Shown piece after piece: positions 8,965 through 17,567 of a stretch of 64,000 nt of DNA. A program made the position numbers and the translations under genes. The stretch is taken from IMG/VR virus record IMGVR_UViG_3300035670_013228, positions 113,881 through 177,880 of that record. One strand, given 5' to 3'. Every line of letters starts with the position of its first letter. Position 1 is the first letter of the stretch. Source of the stretch: a virus. The notes below the pieces were generated by a model that searched no databases, was not told where the DNA came from, and saw nothing but the letters and a program-made list of their open reading frames with translations.

Positions 8965-9563
8965 TATGGTTTCAGTAAATCAAGATAAGAATCAATATAT
9001 TTCTTCCATTCCTCATAGTCTGTACTACTGTATATAGTAGTTAACTCCTTTGCTAGAGGCAAGTATCTTAATTCATAAAAAGGTTTTGTAGGCGCGGTAA
9101 GTATCTGCATATTAGCTTGTTCGGGTGTTTTATTAGATTTTTTACGATTGCAATTAATGCAAGCAGTAGTTATATTAGACCAATTTGTAGCAGAACTTTT
9201 ATTAGAATAGAACTTACTTTTTGGCACAACATGATCATATGTTAATTCATTATATGAAAATTTTTTTCCACAATACTGACAAGTATAATTATCTCTAATA
9301 AATAGATTTTTTCTAGAAAATTTTAGAGATCGACTATATATATCAAAGTATTTTGATGTTTTTGCCACCATTGGTACAGAGAATGTTCTTCCATTTGTTC
9401 CTTGTATATATTTATCTTTATAGTACTCTATGATTTCGATTTTAAAAGTAGGATTATTTTCGTACTTAATAGACCATACTATAGCTTTTTGCCATCCAAT
9501 AATTCTCAATGGCGAATAGTCTGCATTAAGTAGTAAACATTTACTATTTTCTGCTTTCTTCAT
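8964..9563 (-). CDS. HNH endonuclease
   Basis: 199 residues. The N-terminal LLNADYSPLRIIGWQKAIVW is a typical leader of this bacterial HNH family. The core is CQYCGKKF, DHVVPKSK (catalytic His), then NITTACINCNRKKSNKTPEQ, giving two zinc-binding CxxC pairs around the H-N-H fold. It overlaps phoH by 20 bases. It may be a nuclease for phage DNA processing or host attack; nothing indicates a mobile free-standing homing gene. Confidence 0.8.
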   Translation of the reverse strand: MKKAENSKCLLLNADYSPLRIIGWQKAIVWSIKYENNPTFKIEIIEYYKDKYIQGTNGRTFSVPMVAKTSKYFDIYSRSLKFSRKNLFIRDNYTCQYCGKKFSYNELTYDHVVPKSKFYSNKSSATNWSNITTACINCNRKKSNKTPEQANMQILTAPTKPFYELRYLPLAKELTTIYSSTDYEEWKKYIDSYLDLLKP

Positions 9564-10281
9564 AAATATCTAACTTAGCTAAGATTTTTGCTATTATAGG
9601 ATTGCGAATAATATCATTGTCTGTTAAAGTAGAAATACCAATACCCTCAACATTAGCAAGATTGGTTATCATCTCATAAAAACCACCCTGTAAATGTCTG
9701 GCTAGATCGGATTGTGAAACATCTCCGGTCAATACCATTTTACTGTTTTGTCCAATCCTTGTCAACAACATTTTTAATTGTTCGTACGATGCATTTTGAC
9801 ACTCGTCAGCAACTATAAAACTATCATGAAAATTACGGCCTCTCATAAAACCAAGAGGAACAATCTCAATTTTATTGTTGAGTTTTAGCGTTGTATTTAG
9901 AGCTTGTCCAATAAAATAATTGATTTCGTCTTCTATTGGCAATAGATAGGGAAATAATTTTTCTTCGTATTTACCTGGTAGATATCCTATTTTTTCTCCT
10001 GCTTCAACAACGGGTCTTGTTATGATAATTTTTTTGATTTTGTCTTCTAGCAAATATTCTAACGCTAAACCAACAGCACAATGTGTTTTACCGCTACCAG
10101 CACTACCTTGACAAAAAGTAATAGTATTTTCTACTATAGATCGTATATATTCTTTTTGATTTTCTGTTCTTGGTTTTAATCTATTCCTGGATGATAATCT
10201 TGTATTGTCTTGATTAAGGGGCGAATTTGTGAGATCAATAATTTTTTCTTTTCTAGTGCTACCATTTTTTTTCTTTCTCAA
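9544..10281 (-). CDS. phoH: PhoH-like ATPase
   Basis: 245 residues. Walker A is CQGSAGSGKTHCAV, the adjacent strand is IIITRPVVEAGEKIGYLPG, Walker B is FIVADECQNAS and sensor I is MVLTGDVSQSD. All are hallmarks of PhoH. PhoH proteins are common in large phages and are linked to phosphate stress or RNA metabolism in hosts, but their phage role is unclear. A GTGTATWAT element lies about 46 bases before the start, in the gap to the mazG-like gene. Confidence 0.9.
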   Translation of the reverse strand: MRKKKNGSTRKEKIIDLTNSPLNQDNTRLSSRNRLKPRTENQKEYIRSIVENTITFCQGSAGSGKTHCAVGLALEYLLEDKIKKIIITRPVVEAGEKIGYLPGKYEEKLFPYLLPIEDEINYFIGQALNTTLKLNNKIEIVPLGFMRGRNFHDSFIVADECQNASYEQLKMLLTRIGQNSKMVLTGDVSQSDLARHLQGGFYEMITNLANVEGIGISTLTDNDIIRNPIIAKILAKLDIYEESRK

Positions 10282-10321
10282 GTTATGCCCTTTATAATAA
10301 GTGATATATTAATAATAACAT

Positions 10322-10334
10322 ATTAATATACACC
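10322..10334 (-). promoter_or_regulatory. GTGTATWAT-type element upstream of phoH
   Basis: Minus strand reads GGTGTATATTAAT in the 58-base gap before phoH. The same core recurs before at least eight other genes in this window at a similar distance, which is the reason for calling it a possible phage promoter. Confidence 0.4.
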
Positions 10335-10339
10335 ATATA

Positions 10340-10705
10340 TCATATTACAAATGAGTTAAGGTCAGGAGCTTTCCATCCGTCTGGTTTTAGTACTTTACCA
10401 TCTTCTCTCTTTTTTACTTTTCCTGTAACAGGATCTACTTTAGCGAAATTGGTTTTCATCACTTCATCCCATGCCCCTTGAGCATTGCTGCCTGTGCTGT
10501 TTATAGCTCCTGCTGTAACCACAATGATATCTATTAAAGCATCTAGTATTTCTACTTTATCTTTATTATGTAGAGCCTCTTGTAATTCCGATACTTCTTC
10601 TTTGATAAGAGTATAATACATATCTAGTTGAGATTGATTCCATTCGCAAACTGTTTGGTCACAAGCAACCATAAATTTTGTTTGATCTTCAAATACATTT
10701 CCCAT
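10340..10705 (-). CDS. MazG-like nucleotide pyrophosphohydrolase
   Basis: 121 residues, all-alpha NTP pyrophosphohydrolase. The motif KEEVSELQEAL supplies the ExxE metal site and ILDALIDIIVVTAGA supplies the ExxD-type helix, the two metal-binding helices of the MazG/HisE fold. The tail reads GKVLKPDGWKAPDLN, seen in phage members. It probably hydrolyses (d)NTPs or ppGpp-like nucleotides. A good AGGAG site precedes the ATG. It sits immediately after nrdA, consistent with nucleotide-pool control. Confidence 0.8.
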   Translation of the reverse strand: MGNVFEDQTKFMVACDQTVCEWNQSQLDMYYTLIKEEVSELQEALHNKDKVEILDALIDIIVVTAGAINSTGSNAQGAWDEVMKTNFAKVDPVTGKVKKREDGKVLKPDGWKAPDLNSFVI

Positions 10706-10718
10706 TATATATTCTCCT

Positions 10719-12371
10719 TTAAGATTCGCAATTACTACATGACAAAATATTTCTTGCTAATTCTTGAGCGGGGTTGGCGCTTCGTTGATAATAAAAGGTT
10801 TTAATGCCTAATTTCCACCCTTCTATAAGAAGATCACTAACTTGTTTTGGTGGTATATCTGGACCTATCATTAGATTTAAAGACTGAGACTGATCTATAT
10901 ATTTTTGTCTCTGAGACGCTTGAATAATAATTTCTTTCTGACTAATTTCTCCAAATGTTTTAAATACTTCTTTTTCATTATCGGATAAGAACTTTAGATG
11001 TTGAACAGAACCTCCCTTAACGAGAATACTCTTCCAGACAGTTTCGTCATTTTTATTGTATTTTTTAAGAATTTCTTTTAGATGAGGGTTCTTATATGTG
11101 AATTTTCCTTTTGCTAAATTCTTAACAAAATAATTACTATTCAATGGTTCTATGCTAGGACTTACTTGTCCCAATATAAAACTACTGCTAGTTGTTGGAG
11201 CAATTGCTAGCGTTGTTACATTTCTACGGCCATATCCTTCTAGAATAGGAGCCTCTCCGAATTTTTCTGCTAATTCTCTTGATGCTTTATCTGATCGTTC
11301 TCTAATAGTTTGCCACATATTAGTATTAATTAGTTTAGCTTGCATACTTTCAAAGCTTATCATTTTGCTTTGAAGATATGAATGCCATCCCAATACTCCC
11401 ATACCTAATGCCCTATGATTTAAGGCAAAGTTTCTTGCGCTCTTCATAAAACGAATATTCTCTGTTTTATTTACAAACTCTTGGTTAACGCTATCTAAGA
11501 AGTAGATAAGAGTTTCTATCGCGTCGGTTTGTATAATTTCATCCCAATGAAGTAGATTAAGAGAACTTAGAACACAAACAAAACTATTATTTTCATCTGA
11601 TGCTAGATTAATTTCTGAACATAGATTGCTACTATTTATTTTTATATTTTTGTCTTTATAAGCTTGCGGAGCATTATTGTTTACAGTATCATAAAAGAAT
11701 ATATATGGATATCCACTCTCAAATCGTTTTTGAATAATTTTAGCCCAAATTTTTCTTTTGTGCTTATCTCCTTCTACCATACTATGCATCCACTCATCGG
11801 TTATTGTAACACCAATACTCATATTTTGAATAGGATGACCTTCATTACGAATTTGTAAAAATTCCTCTATATCAGGATGCTCCACCGGCAAGTAGGCCGC
11901 AAAGCTTCCTCTTCGTGCCGATCCTTGACTAATAACATCTGCTACTTTATCGAACAATTCCATAAAGTGAACAGGGCCGCTACTTTCTCCTCCAACACTA
12001 ATACTCGCTCCTCGTGATCTTAATTCTCCGAAATAACCACTAGTACCACCGCCTAATTTGCTCATCATACCAACTTCGGCCACTTTATACAGAATGCTGT
12101 CCATTCTGTCGCTGATATGGGAATTAAAGCAACTAACTGGCAATCCTCGGGAATTACCATAATTAGTCCAAACTGGTGTGGATAATGAGTAAAATCCTAA
12201 ACTCATATACTTTTCAAATTTTTCTGCAAAATTTGGAATACCTAATAATTTTTCAGCATTTTGAGATATATTTTTTATTCTATCTTCTGGAGAAACATCT
12301 TGTTGAAGATATCCTCTTTCTAAGAATAGGCGACTATGTGAATTAAGCCAATAGTATGGTTGGGTCGTCAT
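10719..12371 (-). CDS. nrdA: Ribonucleoside-diphosphate reductase, large subunit
   Basis: Class I NrdA that makes dNDPs from NDPs. The active-site cysteine C81 is in PVSCFNSHIS; C251 and E253 lie in SSNLCSEINL; C266 is the redox partner. The thiyl and substrate loop residues are followed by HRALGMGVLGWHSYLQ, and ATTSSSFILGQVSPSIEP is the conserved substrate strand. The C-terminus ends CSNCES, the shuttle pair. At 550 residues it lacks an N-terminal ATP cone, so it is unlikely to have the usual dATP activity control. It pairs with nrdB 29 bases upstream. Confidence 0.93.
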   Translation of the reverse strand: MTTQPYYWLNSHSRLFLERGYLQQDVSPEDRIKNISQNAEKLLGIPNFAEKFEKYMSLGFYSLSTPVWTNYGNSRGLPVSCFNSHISDRMDSILYKVAEVGMMSKLGGGTSGYFGELRSRGASISVGGESSGPVHFMELFDKVADVISQGSARRGSFAAYLPVEHPDIEEFLQIRNEGHPIQNMSIGVTITDEWMHSMVEGDKHKRKIWAKIIQKRFESGYPYIFFYDTVNNNAPQAYKDKNIKINSSNLCSEINLASDENNSFVCVLSSLNLLHWDEIIQTDAIETLIYFLDSVNQEFVNKTENIRFMKSARNFALNHRALGMGVLGWHSYLQSKMISFESMQAKLINTNMWQTIRERSDKASRELAEKFGEAPILEGYGRRNVTTLAIAPTTSSSFILGQVSPSIEPLNSNYFVKNLAKGKFTYKNPHLKEILKKYNKNDETVWKSILVKGGSVQHLKFLSDNEKEVFKTFGEISQKEIIIQASQRQKYIDQSQSLNLMIGPDIPPKQVSDLLIEGWKLGIKTFYYQRSANPAQELARNILSCSNCES

Positions 12372-12400
12372 TTAAAGTCCTATAAAACCTGTAGCAGTGA

Positions 12401-13372
12401 TTAAAACAAAGCCTCTATGTCGAACGACAGAGCTTTCTTAGAGTATTCTACGGGGCGAGAATGGAAGAAATCGGTCATATTGTTACCAAGAATCTGTTCG
12501 TCGAACCATAATGTTTTTGACAACAATTTTTGATCAATATCAAATACAGGTTCGTATCCTATTTGGCTCAACGATTCATTTAGTCTATTTTTGATGAACT
12601 CTTTAAGAAGATCAGAATTTAGATTTTCTTCTACATAACCATTAACAATCCAGTCAATAATTTCGCATTCGTATTTGACCGCTTCCTTGGATTCGTGAAT
12701 AATTTTATCTTCTAGTTCTTTATCAAACAGTTCTGGATATTCTTGTTTAATGGTGTTGATTATTTTAATACCTATCATAGCATGAAGATTTTCTTCTCTA
12801 CTGGTATATTCAACTTGCTTATTTGTATCTTTAAGTAAATTCAGAAATCTACCAAAATAACTAATAGTATAAAATTGAGAAAACAATGCTATATTCTCAA
12901 CGAATAGAGTAAATAGAATAAGAGAGTAAATAAATTGTTTTTTGTTATCTTGATGGAATTTATGTAAATGCTTACGAAGATAATTAACCCTGCCTTTGAT
13001 AATATCTAATTCTAAGATTTTTTCGAAATTATCATCTATGCCCAAAACTTCTAAAAGTCTTTCATAAGCATCGCCATGAATAACTTCCACATGAGCCATT
13101 GTATATCCTAAATCATTCAGAGATGGATGTGGCAGATTGTCTCCTAGTTTGGCCCAAAATTTCTTCACACTGATTTCTAGTTGGCCTATAGTTGATAGTG
13201 CTCGAATTATTATTTGTTTTTGTTGTTCAGTTAAATTAACCCTGAAATCTTGAGTATCACTACTAAAATTAAATTCTCTGTGTGTCCAAAAGCCATTATG
13301 CATAGCCTCTATGAAGTCTTGTGTCCATGGATAATTATCCGGCTTGCGACTAATTTGCTCATCAAAAATCAT
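12401..13372 (-). CDS. nrdB: Ribonucleoside-diphosphate reductase, small subunit
   Basis: Class I NrdB that houses the metal/radical cofactor. Visible ligands include E66 (GQLEISVKKFW), E96 and H99 (AHVEVIHGDAY), with Y103 four residues on, the place of the radical tyrosine. Later ligands fall in SREENLHAMIG. 323 residues, normal for the family. Its C-terminus (SKKALSFDIEALF) is the acidic-aromatic tail that docks on NrdA. Cotranscribed with nrdA. Confidence 0.93.
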   Translation of the reverse strand: MIFDEQISRKPDNYPWTQDFIEAMHNGFWTHREFNFSSDTQDFRVNLTEQQKQIIIRALSTIGQLEISVKKFWAKLGDNLPHPSLNDLGYTMAHVEVIHGDAYERLLEVLGIDDNFEKILELDIIKGRVNYLRKHLHKFHQDNKKQFIYSLILFTLFVENIALFSQFYTISYFGRFLNLLKDTNKQVEYTSREENLHAMIGIKIINTIKQEYPELFDKELEDKIIHESKEAVKYECEIIDWIVNGYVEENLNSDLLKEFIKNRLNESLSQIGYEPVFDIDQKLLSKTLWFDEQILGNNMTDFFHSRPVEYSKKALSFDIEALF

Positions 13373-13384
13373 AATAAGACTCCG

Positions 13385-13522
13385 TTATTTTTTTAGTAGT
13401 AAAGACATAAACCCCAACATGACCAAACTAGCAAATTCTTTATCGACAGGATTAAAAGTTGGGTCAAAATATATTCTTATCGTATGTATTATAGACACAA
13501 TATAAAATAGGGTAACTATCAT
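13385..13522 (-). CDS. Small hydrophobic protein, 45 residues
   Basis: Short gene in the gap between dCMP deaminase and nrdB. The ATG overlaps the deaminase stop (ATGA), which supports coupled translation. The product starts MIVTLFYIVSIIHTIRIYF, a likely membrane segment, and ends MLGFMSLLLKK, a second hydrophobic stretch with a basic end. No family recognised. It fills an otherwise 146-base gap in a tightly packed operon. Confidence 0.5.
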   Translation of the reverse strand: MIVTLFYIVSIIHTIRIYFDPTFNPVDKEFASLVMLGFMSLLLKK

Positions 13523-13992
13523 AATACACCAATACTTTGTTTCATCCAATCAAGATTTGGTTGTATGTAAAAAATTTTTATACCACTCATTTTCACAAAT
13601 TTATCGAATCTTTCCTTTGCTTTGTTATCAAACAGAACCGTCCCGTGATTATCTATCATATAGACGGTGTCGATGCCTTCTTGCCATAATGCTATAATAC
13701 AATCATTGCAACATTGACCGGTAACATATGCTGTTCCGCCATCTGGTCTTACTACGCAATTACTAAGAGCATTTCTTTCGCTATGTACCATCCAATCGTA
13801 TTTGTCTGGTCTTTCGGTTGGTAACTGGGAATCATCCAGACCACGAGGAAAACCATTATATCCCACGCCTAAAATTCTATTTTGCTTATCTGTAATCACA
13901 CATCCGTGTTGGGTGTGTATATCGTGGCTTCTTTGAGAAACTACTTTGGATAGTCCAAGAAAATAATCTGTCCAGTTTGGTCTGTTTTTCAT
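13519..13992 (-). CDS. Deoxycytidylate (dCMP) deaminase
   Basis: Converts dCMP to dUMP for dTTP synthesis. The zinc site is visible: HSERNAL gives His and the catalytic Glu, and GQCCNDC gives the paired Cys ligands. NWTDYFLGLSKVVSQRS and GVGYNGFPRG are typical of phage dCMP deaminases. I chose ATG 13992, giving 157 residues; the longer frame begins with TTG inside the previous gene and adds residues unlike the family. There is no ribosome binding site at 13992, but a promoter-like sequence ends just before it. Confidence 0.87.
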   Translation of the reverse strand: MKNRPNWTDYFLGLSKVVSQRSHDIHTQHGCVITDKQNRILGVGYNGFPRGLDDSQLPTERPDKYDWMVHSERNALSNCVVRPDGGTAYVTGQCCNDCIIALWQEGIDTVYMIDNHGTVLFDNKAKERFDKFVKMSGIKIFYIQPNLDWMKQSIGVL

Positions 13993-13999
13993 ATAACAT

Positions 14000-14027
14000 A
14001 TGATACCGCAGATCACAACTATGTCAA
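14000..14027 (-). promoter_or_regulatory. Candidate sigma70-type promoter for dCMP deaminase
   Basis: TTGACA (14027-14022), a 16-base spacer and TATCAT (14005-14000) on the minus strand. Initiation would fall near 13993, almost on the ATG at 13992, implying a leaderless mRNA. That would agree with the lack of a ribosome binding site there, but it may be coincidence. Confidence 0.4.
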
Positions 14028-14036
14028 TAGGATCAT

Positions 14037-14867
14037 TTATATTTTTAAAATTGGTTGGTTCATGAAATGATAATGACAAAGATTACCAATATTAGAATAT
14101 TGTATATTTTTATGACTACCGTCTCCTATTTTATAAGCATAAACAGCTTCTATAATTTTTGCTGTATCGTTATCAGACAGTAGATGATATGCTTTGAGAT
14201 TATTATCTATAATTGTTTTTGCTAACATACTCTCGCAATCACATCCCTGTATAGCATCCCAAGGATAATAATGTGGGTGTTTCTTTTTTATTTCTTCATA
14301 AAGAGTTTTTAATCTAATAATTTCAGAATAATCCGGATACCAGTTAGTAATTTTGTTTTTATATATATAGTAGTTAGTTTGTGGATAAAAATAAGATTGG
14401 TTTTTTATATTATCAAATAATTGTTTTTTGCTAACATTATTAAAAGCAGCATATCCTATATTATTAATATAGAAAAAATCATAGTTATTATCTATAATCA
14501 CATCAAAAATACTCATATCCGAAATAATATCATTTGAAAATTTCCAAACATATTTAGTATTTGTTTGTTTAAAATATTCAAATAGAATAAAATCTAGATG
14601 CATAGCACCAAAAATAGGTCCTATGTTTTTATTATATAGGATTTGTATTTTATTTTGATTATATATATTATTTAATTGTTTATTGCAATCGTTTGCTAGT
14701 GATTCATCTGATCCATTAATACTTAATACAATTTTATTAAATTTATTAAGCCATGTTTCATTGAAAATAAAATATTGTATAAATTTTACTAAAGATTCTT
14801 TGTCACTGATATTTCCAACAAAACCAACCGACGAATCAGATATTATATTACTTAATTTAATTTGCAT
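14037..14867 (-). CDS. Putative GT-A-type glycosyltransferase-like protein
   Basis: 276 residues. Weakly resembles a GT-A fold: an N-terminal sheet with NKFNKIVLSINGSDE, then NKNIGPIFGAMHLDFILFEY and YVWKFSNDIISDMSIFD, where the ND pair may stand for the DxD metal motif. The C-terminus has aromatic and His-rich segments (HPHYYPWDAIQGCDCES). It overlaps the next glycosyltransferase gene by 11 bases and opens the glycan cassette. Function is inferred from context and partial motifs. Confidence 0.5.
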   Translation of the reverse strand: MQIKLSNIISDSSVGFVGNISDKESLVKFIQYFIFNETWLNKFNKIVLSINGSDESLANDCNKQLNNIYNQNKIQILYNKNIGPIFGAMHLDFILFEYFKQTNTKYVWKFSNDIISDMSIFDVIIDNNYDFFYINNIGYAAFNNVSKKQLFDNIKNQSYFYPQTNYYIYKNKITNWYPDYSEIIRLKTLYEEIKKKHPHYYPWDAIQGCDCESMLAKTIIDNNLKAYHLLSDNDTAKIIEAVYAYKIGDGSHKNIQYSNIGNLCHYHFMNQPILKI

Positions 14868-15636
14868 TGAGACACTTAGAGTTATCTATTGGGTTGTGTT
14901 GTGCTAGTCTTCCCCATTTATACTTAAAATATAAATGACTATTATATTCATATATTTTAGATTTTTCAATTTGATCAGGCGATTTTGCTGATACTGATAC
15001 AAAATGATAAAAGTGAAGGCTATATATTCTTTGCATTTTAAGACCATTCATTTTACATTTCATAAAAAATTCCCAGTCTGCTACAAAACCGCTAGGAGAA
15101 GGATAATCTTGATCGAAACCTCCACATCTTAGAAAATTTATTTTATTCATAAAAATAGGAAATGTTGAACCGGAATCTTCTATAATATTTTTACTGATTC
15201 TATCAGAATACTCAAGAAAACTATTAAGATCAAAACTTTTAGGATCTCTACCTAAGTCTTTGATGTGAAACTGACTAAATATGCTATTATATGGTTCTAT
15301 TTGATTCGGACTAATAACGCTTTGGGATATGTCTATATCAGATAAAATAATATCCCATTTTTTAGGAAAAACATTATCATCATTAACAATTAAGATAGAA
15401 TCATATTGAGATTCATAAACCCCAATATTAGTTGCTTTGCATGTTCCTACATTCTTGTCAAGAATAATAGGATTAATATATTTTTTATATTTGAGTAGTA
15501 TATCTTTATTAATTTCAAATGTTCCGTCAACTACAACAACAATATTATTTATATTATTTTGTGATTCTATAGCAGATTTTATACATAAATCAAGAGCCGT
15601 TGGAGTATTATATGTAGGTATAATAACACTAATCAT
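14857..15636 (-). CDS. Glycosyltransferase family 2
   Basis: 259 residues with a GT2 nucleotide-binding start, ISVIIPTYNTPTALDLCI, then NIVVVVDGTF and DKNVGTCKATNIGV. The metal motif region is SILIVNDDNVFP (DDN in place of DxD), and GGFDQDYPSPSGFVADWEFFMK is the acceptor and catalytic region with the ED-like motif DWEF. It uses a nucleotide sugar to extend a glycan. Overlaps both neighbours by 8-11 bases. Confidence 0.8.
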   Translation of the reverse strand: MISVIIPTYNTPTALDLCIKSAIESQNNINNIVVVVDGTFEINKDILLKYKKYINPIILDKNVGTCKATNIGVYESQYDSILIVNDDNVFPKKWDIILSDIDISQSVISPNQIEPYNSIFSQFHIKDLGRDPKSFDLNSFLEYSDRISKNIIEDSGSTFPIFMNKINFLRCGGFDQDYPSPSGFVADWEFFMKCKMNGLKMQRIYSLHFYHFVSVSAKSPDQIEKSKIYEYNSHLYFKYKWGRLAQHNPIDNSKCLNAN

Positions 15637-16267
15637 AGAAATTATAATATTCTCCTATTTTAAATTTGGATTTCATGTTGATAGATCCGTGTTCACTAGG
15701 AATATAATTCTTATATTCTATTACTCTAAAATCGATACTAACTCTTGTTTTACCAGTTGTATTTATTTTGTTTCCATGTAAAAGATTTGGCCCGTCCCAC
15801 TGTATAAATTCACCATATTTACAAATCATTGGACTAAAATCATTTTTATCTTCAGAAGATTCTACCCATATGGTATTAGTATCAAAAGCATCTGTAAAAG
15901 GCAGGAAAAAATTTAATTCTTTAACTTTTGCTGCCCAATCGCCATTTCTATACCACTTATCTTTATGGAATTCTCCAACAGCTATATTATTAGGATAACA
16001 AATGCGAAAAGTGGGGATTTTTTGAATAACAATTGAGTTCTCATATAGTGGCCTAATATATTGCTTAATAAATAAATCATACATAGAGGTAAAATCACCA
16101 GTCCTGCTCCATTCATAAAATAATTTATGATGAGGTGTACTTTGATCATTTTCTCTTTTCAGCAGATCAATATCGCTATTGATAGTTGCTAAATCAGCAA
16201 CATTGAAAATTTTAGCTAGACTTGAAGCAAAGTTAAATTCATTTGTATTATACATATATTTATACAT
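15629..16267 (-). CDS. 2OG-Fe(II) oxygenase-like protein
   Basis: 212 residues. The pattern fits a cupin-fold Fe(II)/2-oxoglutarate oxygenase: GEFHKDKWYR gives His-x-Asp, LNFFLPFTDAFDTNTIWVES is the core strand pair, and NLLHGNKINTTGKTRVSIDFR gives the distal His and the Arg that binds 2OG. It resembles StrG-type enzymes near sugar biosynthesis genes. Its place between two glycosyltransferases suggests hydroxylation of a sugar or amino acid side chain. Two in-frame starts (16267 and 16255) are possible. Confidence 0.65.
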   Translation of the reverse strand: MYKYMYNTNEFNFASSLAKIFNVADLATINSDIDLLKRENDQSTPHHKLFYEWSRTGDFTSMYDLFIKQYIRPLYENSIVIQKIPTFRICYPNNIAVGEFHKDKWYRNGDWAAKVKELNFFLPFTDAFDTNTIWVESSEDKNDFSPMICKYGEFIQWDGPNLLHGNKINTTGKTRVSIDFRVIEYKNYIPSEHGSINMKSKFKIGEYYNFYD

Positions 16268-16952
16268 AATTGTTCCAGTTAATTAATGGTGATAAGTATT
16301 GTGTTTCTCCGTGCGTAGAATATCCCGGGATAGGCGAAATTAAAAATTTTTGGTTTTTTGCTAGTTCTAAAAACATTTGAAAGTCATTAGGATGCGTACC
16401 ACTTGTCCATTTTCTCAAAATATATTCATCTTGCTTTAGCGTTTTAACGGTGGTTGCAAAGGTCATGGTAGTAGAATTGGTAATTTTCCAATGACACGAT
16501 TGAGATAAATAGACTCTGGTGTTTTCCGCCCCACCACTACAAAAAGGATTGCCTCCATTAGAAGGATCTATATATTTATCTGGATGGTCATATAGTGTAA
16601 TATAAGGAAATCCTATTGTAAATCCTTCTAATAAAATATTAGAACTTCTAGTTCTATGAAGATAATCGTTTTCAACAAAATAGATATATTCTTCGTCATC
16701 TAATAATAATGCTCTATCTAGAGCTAAATTAAATGTTCCTGCTCCATGACCCACTGCAACTTTTTCGATTTGATCTTTTTTAACATATTCATTAATCATT
16801 TTATATGTATTATCGCTTACATTGTCTGCAATGATGTTGATGTCAGATGGATCAAAATGTTGACAAAAATTATGTAAACAATTTTTATTATTGATATAAG
16901 ATGGTTTGTTTTTTGGATATCCAGTATCACTAATCCTATAGAAAATTTTCAT
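16260..16952 (-). CDS. Putative glycosyltransferase
   Basis: About 231 residues from the ATG at 16952, which overlaps the previous stop as ATGA. YIYFVENDYLHRTRSS is a likely DxD-type metal site, and GHGAGTFNLALDRALLL precedes it as in GT-A proteins. The end contains HPNDFQMFLELA and STHGETQYLSP, seen in similar phage and bacterial proteins of glycan loci. The exact linkage and donor cannot be told. Confidence 0.6.
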   Translation of the reverse strand: MKIFYRISDTGYPKNKPSYINNKNCLHNFCQHFDPSDINIIADNVSDNTYKMINEYVKKDQIEKVAVGHGAGTFNLALDRALLLDDEEYIYFVENDYLHRTRSSNILLEGFTIGFPYITLYDHPDKYIDPSNGGNPFCSGGAENTRVYLSQSCHWKITNSTTMTFATTVKTLKQDEYILRKWTSGTHPNDFQMFLELAKNQKFLISPIPGYSTHGETQYLSPLINWNNYV

Positions 16953-17527
16953 AAAGCTTTTAGTCCATAAAAATATAAGTCGCAATGAGGCTCGGGATTA
17001 TAGAAGAATTGGTAAGAAGCAAAGATTTTATCTATGTCTAGAACAGATCTAATATCATATTCTGTTATATTTCTGTAATAGTTCATCCAGTCTCCCTCTT
17101 CTATATTCGCTGTTAAGGGAGAAGAGAAGGCATCTTTGCCTTCGGACCTAACTGTGCCGTGTTCGGGCCTGCCTGTGGAAGCGCATGTAATAAGCATTAA
17201 TTTACCTGGTTTCAGTAAATCTACCATACGTTGTATAGATTTTTCCCAAAACATATCGTGCTCAAGAGCCTCTGTGCTTATAACAATATCATAAGTTTGG
17301 TCGCTTTGAAACTCATGAGTTTTTGATACTATATCAACATTATTTCCTGGACCAATATCAACACCAGTATAGTTATAATTAAAGAATAAAAAACGATTAT
17401 TTCCATTGATATCTTGAGATCCAAAGTCTATGACATTAATTTTATCAGATAGAGATTTTCCTATAAAATAAGATAAGAAATGCCTTCTAACATTAATTAA
17501 AAATTCTTGTTGAGCATAGTGAGCCAT
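16949..17527 (-). CDS. SAM-dependent methyltransferase (class I)
   Basis: 192 residues. Motif I is NVIDFGSQD, with acidic motif II at YTGVDIGPG, then YDIVISTEALEHDMFWEKS (motif post II) and LLKPGKLMLITCAS (motif III). This is a class I Rossmann methyltransferase of the kind found in O-antigen and glycan clusters. GTVRSEGKDAFSSP could be part of the substrate lid. The next gene starts at the ATGA overlap. Confidence 0.8.
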   Translation of the reverse strand: MAHYAQQEFLINVRRHFLSYFIGKSLSDKINVIDFGSQDINGNNRFLFFNYNYTGVDIGPGNNVDIVSKTHEFQSDQTYDIVISTEALEHDMFWEKSIQRMVDLLKPGKLMLITCASTGRPEHGTVRSEGKDAFSSPLTANIEEGDWMNYYRNITEYDIRSVLDIDKIFASYQFFYNPEPHCDLYFYGLKAL

Positions 17528-17567
17528 ATTAAATTTTTATTTTTCAGTTTAAGGTATGTATAGGTGA

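Noticed and set aside
9540-9563. HNH gene considered as a free-standing homing endonuclease
   Set aside because: It overlaps phoH in normal operon packing and does not interrupt a gene; no intron borders are visible.
13519-14079. Longer dCMP deaminase start at 14079
   Set aside because: The codon is TTG inside the previous gene and the added residues are unlike the family.
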